Positions 48,018-56,056 of a stretch of 64,000 bases of DNA are shown in pieces. Under the pieces are notes generated by a model. The model did no database searches, was not told the origin of the DNA, and saw only the letters and a list, made by a program, of their open reading frames with translations. This DNA is from DASUPK01 sp963782345 (GTDB lineage: Bacteria; Actinomycetota; Thermoleophilia; Solirubrobacterales; 70-9), in contig CAWAJF010000005.1 in assembly GCA_963782345.1 (NCBI GenBank), forward strand, positions 496,001 through 560,000. The letters are read 5' to 3'. Made by a program: the position numbers and the translations under genes. Position 1 is the stretch's first letter. The number at the start of each line of letters is the position of its first letter.

Positions 48018-48467
48018 ATGCAGCAGAGGCTCAGACCATTGGTCCTGGTCGTCGCGGCGGGCCTGGCGGTCCTCGGCTCGGGCTGCGGCGGAGGGGACAA
48101 CGGCGGCGGGTCGACCACCCAGGCGGTGAGCGCCGCCCCGACGATCACCGCCCCGACGACTCCCTCGGGCGACGGGACGGGCGGGGCGACGACGGGGACC
48201 ACCACGGCGCCATCCACGATCCCGCTCCCGGGTGGCGGCCGAATCCGGGCCGATGCGCTGGGGCCGTTCCGCGACTGCATGCAGCGGCACGGCGGCGATG
48301 TCAATCTTTTCGGGGGCGGCCAGTCAAACGCGACCGATGCCATCCGCTCGCGCTTCCGCGTTCTGATCAGGGCGCGCCGGGCCTGCTTCAAGGAGCTGCC
48401 GCCGAGGCTGCAGCGCCGCTACGAGCAGTTCAGAGCCCGGATGCGTCGCCAGCACCGCGGTCGCTAG
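48018..48467 (+). CDS. Small Thr-rich lipoprotein, unknown
   Basis: A 149-residue predicted lipoprotein: LRPLVLVVAAGLAVLGSGCG gives the lipid Cys, then a Ser/Thr/Gly tether to about residue 75. The globular part has two Cys (FRDCMQRHGGD and RRACFKELPP) that could pair, and a basic tail RYEQFRARMRRQHRGR. No family recognised. The last 38 bp overlap the convergent gene. The leaderless -10 box supports the start. Confidence 0.65.
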   Translation: MQQRLRPLVLVVAAGLAVLGSGCGGGDNGGGSTTQAVSAAPTITAPTTPSGDGTGGATTGTTTAPSTIPLPGGGRIRADALGPFRDCMQRHGGDVNLFGGGQSNATDAIRSRFRVLIRARRACFKELPPRLQRRYEQFRARMRRQHRGR

Positions 48468-49497
48468 GGCCGCTCGCGGCAGGCGCCGGCACCCGCGCCC
48501 CGGGGAAGTAGTGCACCCGCACGTGGTCACCGCGCTGGTTCTCGCCGATGAAGACGAAGTCGAGCGGCAGCCACAGGGCCCGGTTGAAGTAGGTCTTCAG
48601 TCCTTCGTTCTCGATTTCGAAGATCATCCCGGCGGCGCGAGTGTCCTGGCCGCTGACGAAGCGGCCCTCCAGATGGTCGCGCACGGCGAGGGCGAGCCGG
48701 CCGGCGAGGTTGCTGTGGCGCTGGGAGCGCGCGACGTAGGTGCGGTAGTGCCAGAAGTCCATGCCCAACCTGGGATTCCGCTGGATGTAGGCGGTGGAGA
48801 CGCCGACCACCCCCTCGTCGGGGAGCACGGCGACCAGCTCCACCTCGTGGACCCGGCGCTGGGCCTCCTGGGTGGGGACGGCCTGCTCGCGGCCCCAGAG
48901 CGCGAGGACGTCGTCGGCGGTCACCTCGCTCTCCGCAAGAGGCTCGACGCGGAAGCGATCGTCGACCGGATAGGCCTCGTCCCTGGTCGCCTCGAGCGGG
49001 GGTGAGCTCTCCGGCCCGGGTCCGATCTTGGCGTTCCAGAAGTACCGCAGACGAAGCTGGCGGCCGTCGGGCAGGTAGCCGGCGAAGACGAGCTGCTCCT
49101 CGGGCCAGAACGCCTCGTCGCGGCGGCGCATCTCTTCGGGATCGGAGATCAGTGACGCGACTCCGACGGGCTGCGGGCCGTCCGGGTCGAATCCCTCGGC
49201 GAGCGCCTCGAAGGCGGCGTTGAACATCTTCGCGGCGAGCCCATCGTCGGCCCCCGGGAGGAGGCCGCGGTAGCGCCACAGTCGGCGCTCCAGGAGCGGG
49301 ATCACCTCCGCGGCGACCGAGTTCACCCCGGTCACCTCCTCGCCCTCCAGCGCGACGCAGACGACCTCGGGCAGCCGCTGCCGCGCGGCTTCACCCTCCA
49401 GCGCAGCGAGCTCGGACCAGAAGCGAAGAATCCGCTCCGATAGCTGCTCGTCCAATCCCCCTCGGACGATCTCGATCGTCGACCCTCCTGCCTGCAT
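48430..49497 (-). CDS. Hypothetical protein, two-part, weak GNAT resemblance
   Basis: A 355-residue soluble protein. Two related halves start with segments like SIHVVRGGLDE-type strands, and the second half has an acetyltransferase-like order: VELVAVLPDEGVVGVSTAYI, MDFWHYRTYVARSQRHSNLA and GRLALAVRDHLEGRFVSGQD. The A-site motif of GNAT enzymes is not convincing. Start ATG supported by TAGCAT on the complement of 49505-49510, 7 nt upstream. I cannot name a function. Confidence 0.65.
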   Translation of the reverse strand: MQAGGSTIEIVRGGLDEQLSERILRFWSELAALEGEAARQRLPEVVCVALEGEEVTGVNSVAAEVIPLLERRLWRYRGLLPGADDGLAAKMFNAAFEALAEGFDPDGPQPVGVASLISDPEEMRRRDEAFWPEEQLVFAGYLPDGRQLRLRYFWNAKIGPGPESSPPLEATRDEAYPVDDRFRVEPLAESEVTADDVLALWGREQAVPTQEAQRRVHEVELVAVLPDEGVVGVSTAYIQRNPRLGMDFWHYRTYVARSQRHSNLAGRLALAVRDHLEGRFVSGQDTRAAGMIFEIENEGLKTYFNRALWLPLDFVFIGENQRGDHVRVHYFPGARVPAPAASGPSDRGAGDASGL

Positions 49498-49504
49498 CGC
49501 GCCG

Positions 49505-49510
49505 ATGCTA
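49505..49510 (-). promoter_or_regulatory. -10 box TAGCAT (minus strand)
   Basis: Ends 7 nt before the ATG at 49497. Confidence 0.45.
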
Positions 49511-49622
49511 TCCAGTCAGGTCCGGATGAATCTCTTGATCCCGACCGCGCTCTCGAATACAGTGCCGCCGCCGACAGAGGGCCGTAGGGGGCTTGGGCTG
49601 CAGACCACCGGGGAGGATCGGA

Positions 49623-51632
49623 TTGTCCGAGAGATCGTTTCGACGTGACTACCACCGCAGGCTCGACGCCGCGAGGCGCCGCCAGGCTCTGCGTGCCCGC
49701 AAGGCCGCCGCCGCGGCCGCCGCCGTCGGCGCCTTCGCCCTGGCCGCGCCCGCCACCTCCTCGGCGGCGAACTTCGTGGTCAACTCCACCGCGGACGGCG
49801 GCACCACCTGCGATCCGAGCAACCCCGCCGTGCCCTGCACCCTGCGCGACGCGGTCAGTGGCGCGGCGGGCCTCGCCGGCGCCGACACGATCACCTTCGA
49901 CTCCACCCTGAGCGGCTCGACGATCACGCTGACCAGCGGGCCGATCTCCGTCAGCGACAGCGACCCGCTGACGATCAGCGGCCCGGGCGCCGGCAGCCTC
50001 ACGGTCTCAGGAGGGGGGGCGACGCAGATCTTCGACGTGGTGCACACCTACGGCGCCTACGACCGGGGGGACCCGGCGGGCCTGACGATCTCGGGCCTGA
50101 CGCTCAGCGACGGGTTCGGCGCGAGCGCGGGGGCGATCTACACCGACGGCGACACGAACGTGGCCCTCGCCAACGACGTGATCACCGGCAACACGGCGAC
50201 GGGCCAGGCCGCGAGCTTCAGCGCTCCGGTTGCAGCGGACTACGGCGGCGGTGCGATCACCTCGACCGGGATCATGTCGATCGCGAGCAGCACGATCTCG
50301 GGCAATGCCTCGTCGACGGCCGGGTCCGGTAAGTACGGCGGCGGCGGGATCGAGGCGCTCGGGCCAATGGCGATCAGCGGCTCCGCGATCTCCGGCAACA
50401 CCGCGACCGGTCAGGGAGGCGGGATCTTGGTCGGCACGGGCAAGTACGCTGTCTCGCCGCTTCAGCTCACGAACTCGACGGTGTCCGGGAACACCGCGAA
50501 CTACGGGGGCGGCATTGCGTTCTTCCAGGCGACGAAGTACGGCAGCAGCCGCGACCAGGTCCTCAACACGACGATCTCCGGCAATACCGGGACGAACATC
50601 GGCGGCGGGATCGCGCTCGATTACCTCGGGGGCGCAAGCCGGCTGACGGTCTCCCACAGCACGATCTCCGGGAACAACGGCTCGAGCGGATCCGCCGGCG
50701 GCGGTCTGGCGGCCTTCTACGCGCCGGGCTCCTTCCAGCTGGTCGACTCGACGCTTTCGGGCAACACCGCGGGCTATGGCGGGGGCGTGTTCCTCCTTGG
50801 GCCGTCGGTCAAGTACCAGGACTCGTTCCAGTTCGACAACTCGACCGTCGCCTCCAACGGGGCGTCGTCGAACGGCGGCGGGTTCTACGTCACCGATTTC
50901 TACTCGTACAACGGGAGCACGCCCTCGACTGTGGGGGTGACGAGCACGATCGTCGCCGACAACAACGGGCCGGACGGACCCCAGGATCTCGCCGATGAGA
51001 GCGGCTACGCGCCCGCCGTGCAGCTCTCGTTCGCCCTGGTCGAGAGCACCGGCGGGGCGAAGATCGTCGAGCAGCCCGCCGGCTCGAACATCTTCGCCCT
51101 CGATCCGCAACTGGGCGGCCTGGCGAATAACGGCGGCCCGACCCAGACTCGGATGCCGGCAGTGACCAGCCCGGTGGTGGACAAGGGCATCTCACCCGGG
51201 CCGCTGGCCACCGACCAGCGCGGCGATCCTCGCCGGGTCGATACCTCGGTTCCAAACGCCGCCGACGGCACGGACATCGGTGCAGTGGAGCTCAGCTCGG
51301 GCCCTCCGGGCGAGGCGCCTGGCGCGGTGCCGACCATCCGGTTCCACAACCTGAAGAAGAAGAGGCACGGAAAGCGGGTGCTGTATACGCACCACAAGCG
51401 CCCCAAGGTGCATTTCTACTTCACCTCGCGGATCCCCGGCCTGGTCTTCCTCTGCAGGGCGGACAAGCACCACTACAAGCGGTGCAAGTCGCCGTTCACG
51501 GTGAGGCTCAGCTCCGCGCCCGGCAAGGGCAAGGCGCACCGGATCCAGGTGATCGCAGTGGATCCGGCTACGGGGAAGCGGAGCAAGCCCAAGACGATCA
51601 AGTTCAGAATCGTCCGCAAGACTCGCCGCTGA
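49623..51632 (+). CDS. Secreted parallel beta-helix protein (CSLREA / choice-of-anchor type)
   Basis: A 669-residue secreted protein. Basic head and signal AAAAAAVGAFALAAPATSSA, then the CSLREA-like start NFVVNSTADGGTTCDPSNPA and PCTLRDAVSGAAGLAGADTI. Residues about 100-470 are a right-handed beta-helix with repeated turns such as STISGNT, AISGNTATG and STLSGNTAGYGGG. The C-terminus is a basic domain VFLCRADKHHYKRCKSPFTV, likely disulfide-bonded. Probably an adhesin or polysaccharide-binding surface protein. GGGGAGG lies 7 nt before the TTG at 49623, and TACAGT at 49560 may be its promoter. Confidence 0.85.
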   Translation: MSERSFRRDYHRRLDAARRRQALRARKAAAAAAAVGAFALAAPATSSAANFVVNSTADGGTTCDPSNPAVPCTLRDAVSGAAGLAGADTITFDSTLSGSTITLTSGPISVSDSDPLTISGPGAGSLTVSGGGATQIFDVVHTYGAYDRGDPAGLTISGLTLSDGFGASAGAIYTDGDTNVALANDVITGNTATGQAASFSAPVAADYGGGAITSTGIMSIASSTISGNASSTAGSGKYGGGGIEALGPMAISGSAISGNTATGQGGGILVGTGKYAVSPLQLTNSTVSGNTANYGGGIAFFQATKYGSSRDQVLNTTISGNTGTNIGGGIALDYLGGASRLTVSHSTISGNNGSSGSAGGGLAAFYAPGSFQLVDSTLSGNTAGYGGGVFLLGPSVKYQDSFQFDNSTVASNGASSNGGGFYVTDFYSYNGSTPSTVGVTSTIVADNNGPDGPQDLADESGYAPAVQLSFALVESTGGAKIVEQPAGSNIFALDPQLGGLANNGGPTQTRMPAVTSPVVDKGISPGPLATDQRGDPRRVDTSVPNAADGTDIGAVELSSGPPGEAPGAVPTIRFHNLKKKRHGKRVLYTHHKRPKVHFYFTSRIPGLVFLCRADKHHYKRCKSPFTVRLSSAPGKGKAHRIQVIAVDPATGKRSKPKTIKFRIVRKTRR

Positions 51633-51647
51633 GCGCAACCGCTGAGA

Positions 51648-51677
51648 CGAGAGCCGCCTGCGCGCAGTCGGCTCTCG
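51648..51677. terminator. Bidirectional hairpin between the beta-helix gene and tRNA-Leu
   Basis: CGAGAGCCG (51648-51656) pairs perfectly with CGGCTCTCG (51669-51677) over a 12-nt loop, between two convergent genes. Confidence 0.65.
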
Positions 51678-51680
51678 CTT

Positions 51681-51768
<88 letters not shown>

Positions 51769-51860
51769 GAGGGTGGACGATGATAGTCGGCCCGCGCCGG
51801 GCGTCGCGCGCCGCAAAGGTTCGGCCCGGAACGCTGCTTGCAACCGTCCGCCGGCCGCGC

Positions 51861-51866
51861 TACTCT
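51861..51866 (+). promoter_or_regulatory. -10 box TACTCT of lexA
   Basis: TACTCT ends 7 nt before the ATG of the leader ORF at 51874; that spacing places transcription start at or next to the ATG, within the LexA box. Confidence 0.6.
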
Positions 51867-51868
51867 CA

Positions 51869-51882
51869 CGAACATGTGTTCG
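51869..51882. promoter_or_regulatory. LexA operator (SOS box)
   Basis: CGAACATGTGTTCG: half-sites CGAAC and GTTCG around ATGT, matching the Gram-positive LexA consensus CGAAC-N4-GTTCG. It overlaps the predicted transcription start and the first codons of the leader ORF. It indicates autorepression of lexA. Confidence 0.9.
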
Positions 51883-51933
51883 CCCAACCCAAGCAGCGCC
51901 GCGTACGACGTGCGGCTGACCGAGGAGGACTGA
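51874..51933 (+). CDS. 19-residue leaderless leader ORF upstream of lexA
   Basis: ATG at 51874 inside the LexA box reads MCSPNPSSAAYDVRLTEED and stops at TGA 51931-51933, directly abutting the lexA ATG. The -10 TACTCT is 7 nt upstream, the same spacing as at leaderless genes in this window. The end of the ORF (codons for TEED) contains the GAGGAGG that is the lexA ribosome-binding site. Translation of the leader would therefore pass over, or terminate next to, that site and could couple to lexA. Whether the peptide is made is untested. Confidence 0.55.
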   Translation: MCSPNPSSAAYDVRLTEED

Positions 51934-52551
51934 ATGGACCTCGTCAAGGACTTGACGAAGCGCCAGCGGGAGATCTTCGACTTCATCGGCAGCTATCTCA
52001 GCCGCCATGGCTACCCGCCGACCGTTCGCGAGATCGGCAAGGCCGTCGGCCTGCATTCCTCCTCCACCGTGCATGCGCACCTGTCCAAGCTCGAGAGCCT
52101 CGGCGTCGTCAAGCGGGATCCGTCCAAGCCGCGGGCGCTCGAGGTGATGGTGGAGCGGGCGAAGAAGGCCGTCCGTCCGTCCGGTCTGCCGCTGGTCGGG
52201 CAGGTTGCGGCCGGGACGCCGATCCTCGCCGAGGAGAACATCGAGGAGTATCTCGAGGTCCCGGACGTGGTCGGTGGCGAGGATGGCGACTACATCCTGC
52301 GGGTGCGGGGCGAGAGCATGAAGGACGCCGGCATCCTGGACGGGGACTTCGTCGTGGTGCATCCCACGGAGCGCGCCAGCGACGGCGAGATCGTGGTCGC
52401 CCTGCTCGAAGACGAGGCGACCGTGAAGCGCTTCTTCCGTGAGAAGGATCAGATCCGGCTACAGCCGGAGAACAAGAGCATGAAGCCGATTCGCACCCGC
52501 GACGTGCGCCTGCTCGGCCGTGTCGTGGGGATGTTCCGGAGGGTCTCGTGA
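51934..52551 (+). CDS. lexA: SOS repressor LexA
   Basis: A 205-residue repressor and self-cleaving peptidase. The N-terminal winged helix-turn-helix (LTKRQREIFDFIGSYLSRHG, then STVHAHLSKLESLGVVKRDP) precedes the hinge. The autocleavage site Ala93-Gly94 lies in GQVAAGTPI, the nucleophile Ser128 in RGESMKDAGILDGD, and the general base Lys165 in EATVKRFFRE. It is preceded by GAGGAGG, and its TGA overlaps the GTG start of a zinc-ribbon gene. Autoregulated through the box at 51869. Confidence 0.97.
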   Translation: MDLVKDLTKRQREIFDFIGSYLSRHGYPPTVREIGKAVGLHSSSTVHAHLSKLESLGVVKRDPSKPRALEVMVERAKKAVRPSGLPLVGQVAAGTPILAEENIEEYLEVPDVVGGEDGDYILRVRGESMKDAGILDGDFVVVHPTERASDGEIVVALLEDEATVKRFFREKDQIRLQPENKSMKPIRTRDVRLLGRVVGMFRRVS

Positions 52552-52727
52552 CCGTTCTCGAGGTGGATTCGGAGACCCGCCTGTTCGAGCCGTCCGAGGT
52601 GACGCTTGAAGACACGATCCTCGGCGCCTGGGAGGCCCTGACGGCTCAGAGCCGGGCGGAGTGCCCGGTGTGTCACGGAGAGCTGGTGACCTCAGGTTGC
52701 GAGACCTGCGGGTCCCAGCTCGCCTGA
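52548..52727 (+). CDS. 59-residue zinc-ribbon protein co-transcribed with lexA
   Basis: GTG in a GTGA overlap with the lexA stop. An acidic helical N-terminus (VDSETRLFEPSEVTLEDTIL, GAWEALTAQSRAE) leads to a four-Cys ribbon: Cys39 and Cys42 in ECPVCHGEL, Cys51 and Cys54 in GCETCGSQLA. The coupling to lexA and lack of another promoter make it an SOS-controlled product. No family name known; a DNA- or polymerase-associated role is possible but unsupported. Confidence 0.7.
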   Translation: MTVLEVDSETRLFEPSEVTLEDTILGAWEALTAQSRAECPVCHGELVTSGCETCGSQLA

Positions 52728-52766
52728 CTCTCTCTCATCCCGGCAAGCGGCCGCGCTGAAGGTGTC

Positions 52767-52772
52767 TATCCT
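52767..52772 (+). promoter_or_regulatory. -10 box TATCCT of rnpB
   Basis: Ends 7 nt before the inferred RNA 5' end at 52780 and so calibrates the -10-to-start spacing in this genome. Confidence 0.65.
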
Positions 52773-52779
52773 CGACAGG

Positions 52780-53105
52780 GCGAGCTAGGCAGTCGCGGAG
52801 GTTGATGCCTTCGAGGAAAGTCCGGACACCACAGGGCAAGGGCGGTGAGTAACGCTCACCCGGGGAAACCCGCGGGAAAGTGCAACAGAGAGCAGACCGC
52901 CGATGGCGCGGCCACACGTGAGTCGCGCACAGGCAAGGGTGAAACGGTGCGGTAAGAGCGCACCGGCGCCGCGGTGACGTTGGCGCGCATGGCAAACCCC
53001 GCCCGGTGCAAGGCCAAGCAGGACCGTCGACCCAGCCCGGCGAGGTCCAGGTGGGCCGCAGAGATGGATGGCTGCCCCCGACAGAATCCGGCTTACAGGC
53101 TCGCT
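52780..53105 (+). ncRNA. rnpB: RNase P RNA, type A
   Basis: About 326 nt. The 5' end GCGAGC pairs with the 3' end GCTCGC. Conserved segments include GAGGAAAGTCCGGACACCAC, AGGGCAAGGGCGGTGAGTAA, AAAGTGCAACAGAGAGCAGA, GGTAAGAGCGCACCGG and ACAGAATCCGGCTTAC, all hallmark P4/J positions of bacterial RNase P RNA. It is a ribozyme for 5' tRNA maturation. Confidence 0.97.
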
Positions 53106-53108
53106 AAG

Positions 53109-53140
53109 GAGGGGCCCCCGCAAGGGGGCCCCTCTATTTC
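53109..53140 (+). terminator. Rho-independent terminator of rnpB
   Basis: GAGGGGCCCCC, loop GCAA, GGGGGCCCCTC, then TATTTCC: an 11-bp perfect stem 3 bp after the RNase P RNA, the strongest terminator in the window. Confidence 0.9.
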
Positions 53141-53186
53141 CACCCACCACCAGGGACCTACCTGGTTAGAGGTGACGGTGGGACCC

Positions 53187-53843
53187 CTAAGTAGGTAGGT
53201 CGATAGGGCGTTCAAAGATTCCGGTCTCGCAGGCTTCGGGCCACTCGTCCTTGACGCCGGTGAACCGCCGAACGCGCCAGCCGGCAAGCAGCTCGAAAGC
53301 CTCGGCGTACCCGGGCCTGTCGGAGTCGTCGAGGAGCAGATACCCGCCGGGCCGCACCTTCCTCATTGCCGGCCTTAGGGCGTCGACCCGCGTGACCTCC
53401 GGCGCCTCCAGGAAGTCGACCACGACGAGGTCGAACGACGCATCCGGCAGCCCGGCAATCTCGGTCGGGACGTCCTCGACGGCCCTCAACCTGAGATCGA
53501 CGTTCGAGAGCCCCACCTCCTCCAGCCGTGCCCTGGTCCGCGGATACCAGTACTCGTTGTCCTCGAGGCTGATCAGCCGTCCCGCTCGCCGCGCGAACCA
53601 GACCGTCGAGCGGCCTGAGCCGAGCTCGAGGATCGCCCAGTCCGAGCGGATCCGCCGCCGCAGCCAGCCGATCGACGCCGGCACGATCCAGGGCCGCTCC
53701 GGTGTCCTGCCGGTTCTGGCGCGCCACCGCGCCGCCGGATAGCGAAGCCATCCCGAGAGCCCCATCGGCCCCCGAACGGTGTGGAAGCGACCGGCCCTCG
53801 TCCCCGGATCGTGCGGGCCTCTCAGCGGGACTTCGGTGGCCAC
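53187..53843 (-). CDS. Class I SAM-dependent methyltransferase-like protein
   Basis: A 218-residue Rossmann-fold protein. SAM motif I AILELGSGRSTVWFARRAGR, acidic motif II LISLEDNEYWYPRTRARLEE, motif IV FDLVVVDFLEAPEV and the post-motif PGGYLLLDDSDRPGYAEAFE. It is related to the FkbM/class-24 types that act on sugars or small molecules, substrate unknown. The GTG at 53843 is 22 bp inside the upstream SDR; an ATG at 53766 is the alternative. The region 53141-53186 between it and the rnpB terminator holds nothing recognisable. Confidence 0.75.
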   Translation of the reverse strand: MATEVPLRGPHDPGTRAGRFHTVRGPMGLSGWLRYPAARWRARTGRTPERPWIVPASIGWLRRRIRSDWAILELGSGRSTVWFARRAGRLISLEDNEYWYPRTRARLEEVGLSNVDLRLRAVEDVPTEIAGLPDASFDLVVVDFLEAPEVTRVDALRPAMRKVRPGGYLLLDDSDRPGYAEAFELLAGWRVRRFTGVKDEWPEACETGIFERPIDLPT

Positions 53844-54658
53844 TTGCCCGATTCGACCTTCCTCTTGAAGGCCCGCTGGCGACGGCGGGCGTCGCGCATC
53901 AGGAGCGGGGTGAGGCGGAGCGAGAGCTGCGGGTGCCGGTCGAAGAACCGCGCGAACTGGCCGCGCCAGCCGGGGATGGTGAGGACGGGCTTGGGCCTGT
54001 CGAGCAGGCCCTCGACTCGCTCGGCCACCTGCTCGGGCATCAGCATCACCCCGGAGAAGGAGAGGGCGTCGTTGGGATCGTCGAGCTTGTCGTTGATCAT
54101 CGGAGTCCAGACCCCGTCTGGGCAGACGCAGGAGATGTGGATACCGTCGAGGCCACCGCGGCGGAGGTCGGCGGCGATCCCGAGGCTGAAGGCGATTGCG
54201 GCATGCTTGCTCGCGGAGTAACCGACGATCCCGGTCGCCGCCGCGAGGCCGGCCAGGGAGATCAGGTTGATGATGTTGCCGCGACCGCTGGGGCGCATCC
54301 GCTCGATGGCGGCGAGCGTCCCGTTCATGGTCCCGACGGCGTTCACCTCGAGCATCCGCCGGTGGGCGTCGATCGGCTGCTCGTAGGCCAGGCCGGTCAG
54401 CAGAATGCCGGCGTTGTTGACCCAGACCTCGAGAGAGCCACTGCGCTCGACGACCTGGTTCGCCGCGGCGTTGACCGCGTCGGTGTCGGTGACGTCCAGA
54501 ACCAACGGCCAGGCTCGATCGCCGAGCTCCTCGGCGGCGGCGGAGACGCCGGCCTCGTCAACGTCGGCGACCGCCACCTCATAGCCGCGGCCGGCGAGGC
54601 GCCTGGCGATCTCCAGACCCATCCCTCGTCCCGCTCCGGTGACCAACGCCCCTGGCAT
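53822..54658 (-). CDS. Short-chain dehydrogenase/reductase
   Basis: A 278-residue classical SDR: LVTGAGRGMGLEIARRLAGR, VWVNNAGILLTG, Ser in IINLISLAGLAAATGIVGYS, Tyr-x3-Lys in YSASKHAAIAFSLG. A basic C-terminal extension (RDARRRQRAFKRKVESGKWP) may tether it to membrane or lipid. TATGCT on the complement of 54665-54670 ends 6 nt before the ATG. It likely acts with the downstream methyltransferase gene, which it overlaps. Confidence 0.88.
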   Translation of the reverse strand: MPGALVTGAGRGMGLEIARRLAGRGYEVAVADVDEAGVSAAAEELGDRAWPLVLDVTDTDAVNAAANQVVERSGSLEVWVNNAGILLTGLAYEQPIDAHRRMLEVNAVGTMNGTLAAIERMRPSGRGNIINLISLAGLAAATGIVGYSASKHAAIAFSLGIAADLRRGGLDGIHISCVCPDGVWTPMINDKLDDPNDALSFSGVMLMPEQVAERVEGLLDRPKPVLTIPGWRGQFARFFDRHPQLSLRLTPLLMRDARRRQRAFKRKVESGKWPPKSR

Positions 54659-54771
54659 CGCTGGAGCATATGGACTGCATGGGCAATCCCGTTCGCGACA
54701 AAGGTTCCCGGCTGAACTTCCGATCCAAGGTTGTGCGTAATAACGGGGATACCTTTGCTAGGGTGCGCCGC

Positions 54772-54912
54772 GCACTTCCGCTGAGTCTCCGATCCCCAAA
54801 AAGACCGGAGAGCGGGGGACCCATCAGTTGGGGCGAATCGCGGACTTGGAGCCGCGTAGCGCGAACTTTCAGCGCGAGCCCGTCAGCTAACCCCGTAAGC
54901 AACGAAAGAGGA
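54772..54912 (+). ncRNA. Cyclic di-AMP riboswitch (ydaO-yuaA class)
   Basis: Leader of the RlpA-like gene. Characteristic elements are in order: CCGCTGAGTCTCCGATCC, GCGGGGGACCCATCAGTTGG with GGCGAATC, and the signature GAGCCCGTCAGCTAACCCCG followed by TAAGC. TAGGGT at 54759-54764 is the -10 and ends 7 nt before 54772. In other Actinobacteria this class controls cell-wall hydrolase and resuscitation genes in response to c-di-AMP, which fits RlpA. Confidence 0.9.
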
Positions 54913-54916
54913 AGGT

Positions 54917-55369
54917 TTGACGAGCAAGCGAACAATTCGTGCGATTGCGGGATTCGTATGCGCCGCCGCCCTGATGGTCGGAGCGTCGGCAGCCGCGAGC
55001 GCGCAGACGGGCGGCGTCCCGGGCGGTACTTCCATCGAGCCCACCGCGCAGCCCAGCACGGCGCCCGGCAGCTGGACGGTCTACAAGGCGGCGACTTGGT
55101 ACGGCCCCGGCTTCTGGGGCAAGTCGACCGCTTGCGGCGTAAAGCTCAAGAAGAGGACTCTTGGCGTCGCGCACAGGAAGTTGCCCTGTGGTACCCAGGT
55201 GACTTTCAGCTACGCGGGACACAGCGTCACCGCGACGGTGATCGACCGCGGTCCGTTCCATAAGGGCTACGCCTGGGATCTGACCAAGAAGACCGCGAAG
55301 CGGGTCGGCTTCCTCGCCGTCGGTTCGGGTCCGATCGAGGCGACGGTCTCACCGCCCCCCGCGGCGTAA
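54917..55369 (+). CDS. RlpA-like double-psi beta-barrel protein
   Basis: A 150-residue secreted protein with signal IAGFVCAAALMVGASAAASA. The DPBB domain includes ATWYGPGFWGKSTACGVKLK, KLPCGTQVTFSYAGHSV and VIDRGPFHKGYAWDLTKKTA, with the conserved His/Asp positions of RlpA. It may bind or cleave peptidoglycan strands lacking peptides. No SPOR domain. Start TTG at 54917 just after AGAGGAAGG. Controlled by the preceding c-di-AMP riboswitch. Confidence 0.87.
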   Translation: MTSKRTIRAIAGFVCAAALMVGASAAASAQTGGVPGGTSIEPTAQPSTAPGSWTVYKAATWYGPGFWGKSTACGVKLKKRTLGVAHRKLPCGTQVTFSYAGHSVTATVIDRGPFHKGYAWDLTKKTAKRVGFLAVGSGPIEATVSPPPAA

Positions 55370-55381
55370 GCCGCGGGCGTA

Positions 55382-55422
55382 GATCCGGCCGCGGTGTTTG
55401 TAGCGGCCGGTTATGGCGAAGC
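55382..55422 (+). repeat. Intergenic repeat family B, copy 2
   Basis: GATCCGGCCGCGGTGTTTGT then AGCGGCCGGTTATGGCGAAG. Stem CCGGCCGC/GCGGCCGG, between two convergent genes. Its tail TTATGGCGAAGCCG also resembles the tail of family A. Confidence 0.65.
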
Positions 55423-55438
55423 CGTGAACCGCTAGGCG

Positions 55439-56005
55439 CTACGCAGCGGCTTCCCGCAGAACCGCCGGATCGCCCTCCTGCGGCAGCGCCGCTACCGAGG
55501 CGAACAGGCTCTCGAACTCGGCGAGGGCCGTCTCGGCGACCGCCTCGAGGATCTCCTCGTCGCTCCAGCCGGCCTCACGGGCCTCCTCCACCAGGTGGTG
55601 AGGGGGCCGCTCGGCGGGATCGAGCGTCTCGCGCAGCAGAGCGAGCAGCGCCGCCTCCTTCTCATCGGAGGAGGTGAAGTTGCGGGCCCGGGCGACCTCG
55701 TCGAGGCCGAGCCCCGCAACGCGCGCGGTGCGGGCGTACTGGGTCAGCGTGTAGGGGTCATTGCGCCATTCAGCCACGGCCAGGCCGATCCGCTCGCGGG
55801 TCGCCCTCGGCAGCTTGCTCGAGCGAAGCTCGGTGCGCAGGCGCGTGTACCCGCGAAGCGCAGCCGGCGCCTCCGCGAGCACGCCGAGGAACTTGGAGAC
55901 GGTGCCACCGGCGGTCTGGACGGCCTTGATGAGGGGAGCGCTGGCGTCCGGTGCGGTCAGCTCGTCGTGGATGTGGAAGCGACTGACGTCTGTCTTGACT
56001 GTCAT
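55439..56005 (-). CDS. AhpD/carboxymuconolactone-decarboxylase-like protein without CxxC
   Basis: A 188-residue all-helical protein of the AhpD-like superfamily. AEAPAALRGYTRLRTELRSS, LPRATRERIGLAVAEWRNDP, and YTLTQYARTARVAGLGLDEV match the core, but the usual Cys-x-x-Cys is absent: the motif position reads EWRNDPYTL. It cannot be a thiol peroxidase partner; a decarboxylase or binding role is possible. ATG at 56005. A 7+7 bp palindrome lies 51 bp upstream of its start. Confidence 0.75.
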   Translation of the reverse strand: MTVKTDVSRFHIHDELTAPDASAPLIKAVQTAGGTVSKFLGVLAEAPAALRGYTRLRTELRSSKLPRATRERIGLAVAEWRNDPYTLTQYARTARVAGLGLDEVARARNFTSSDEKEAALLALLRETLDPAERPPHHLVEEAREAGWSDEEILEAVAETALAEFESLFASVAALPQEGDPAVLREAAA

Positions 56006-56056
56006 TTCTCTCAATACCGCCGTTTCACAAGGGCTTTACTTTACTTTTAGCCGGTT

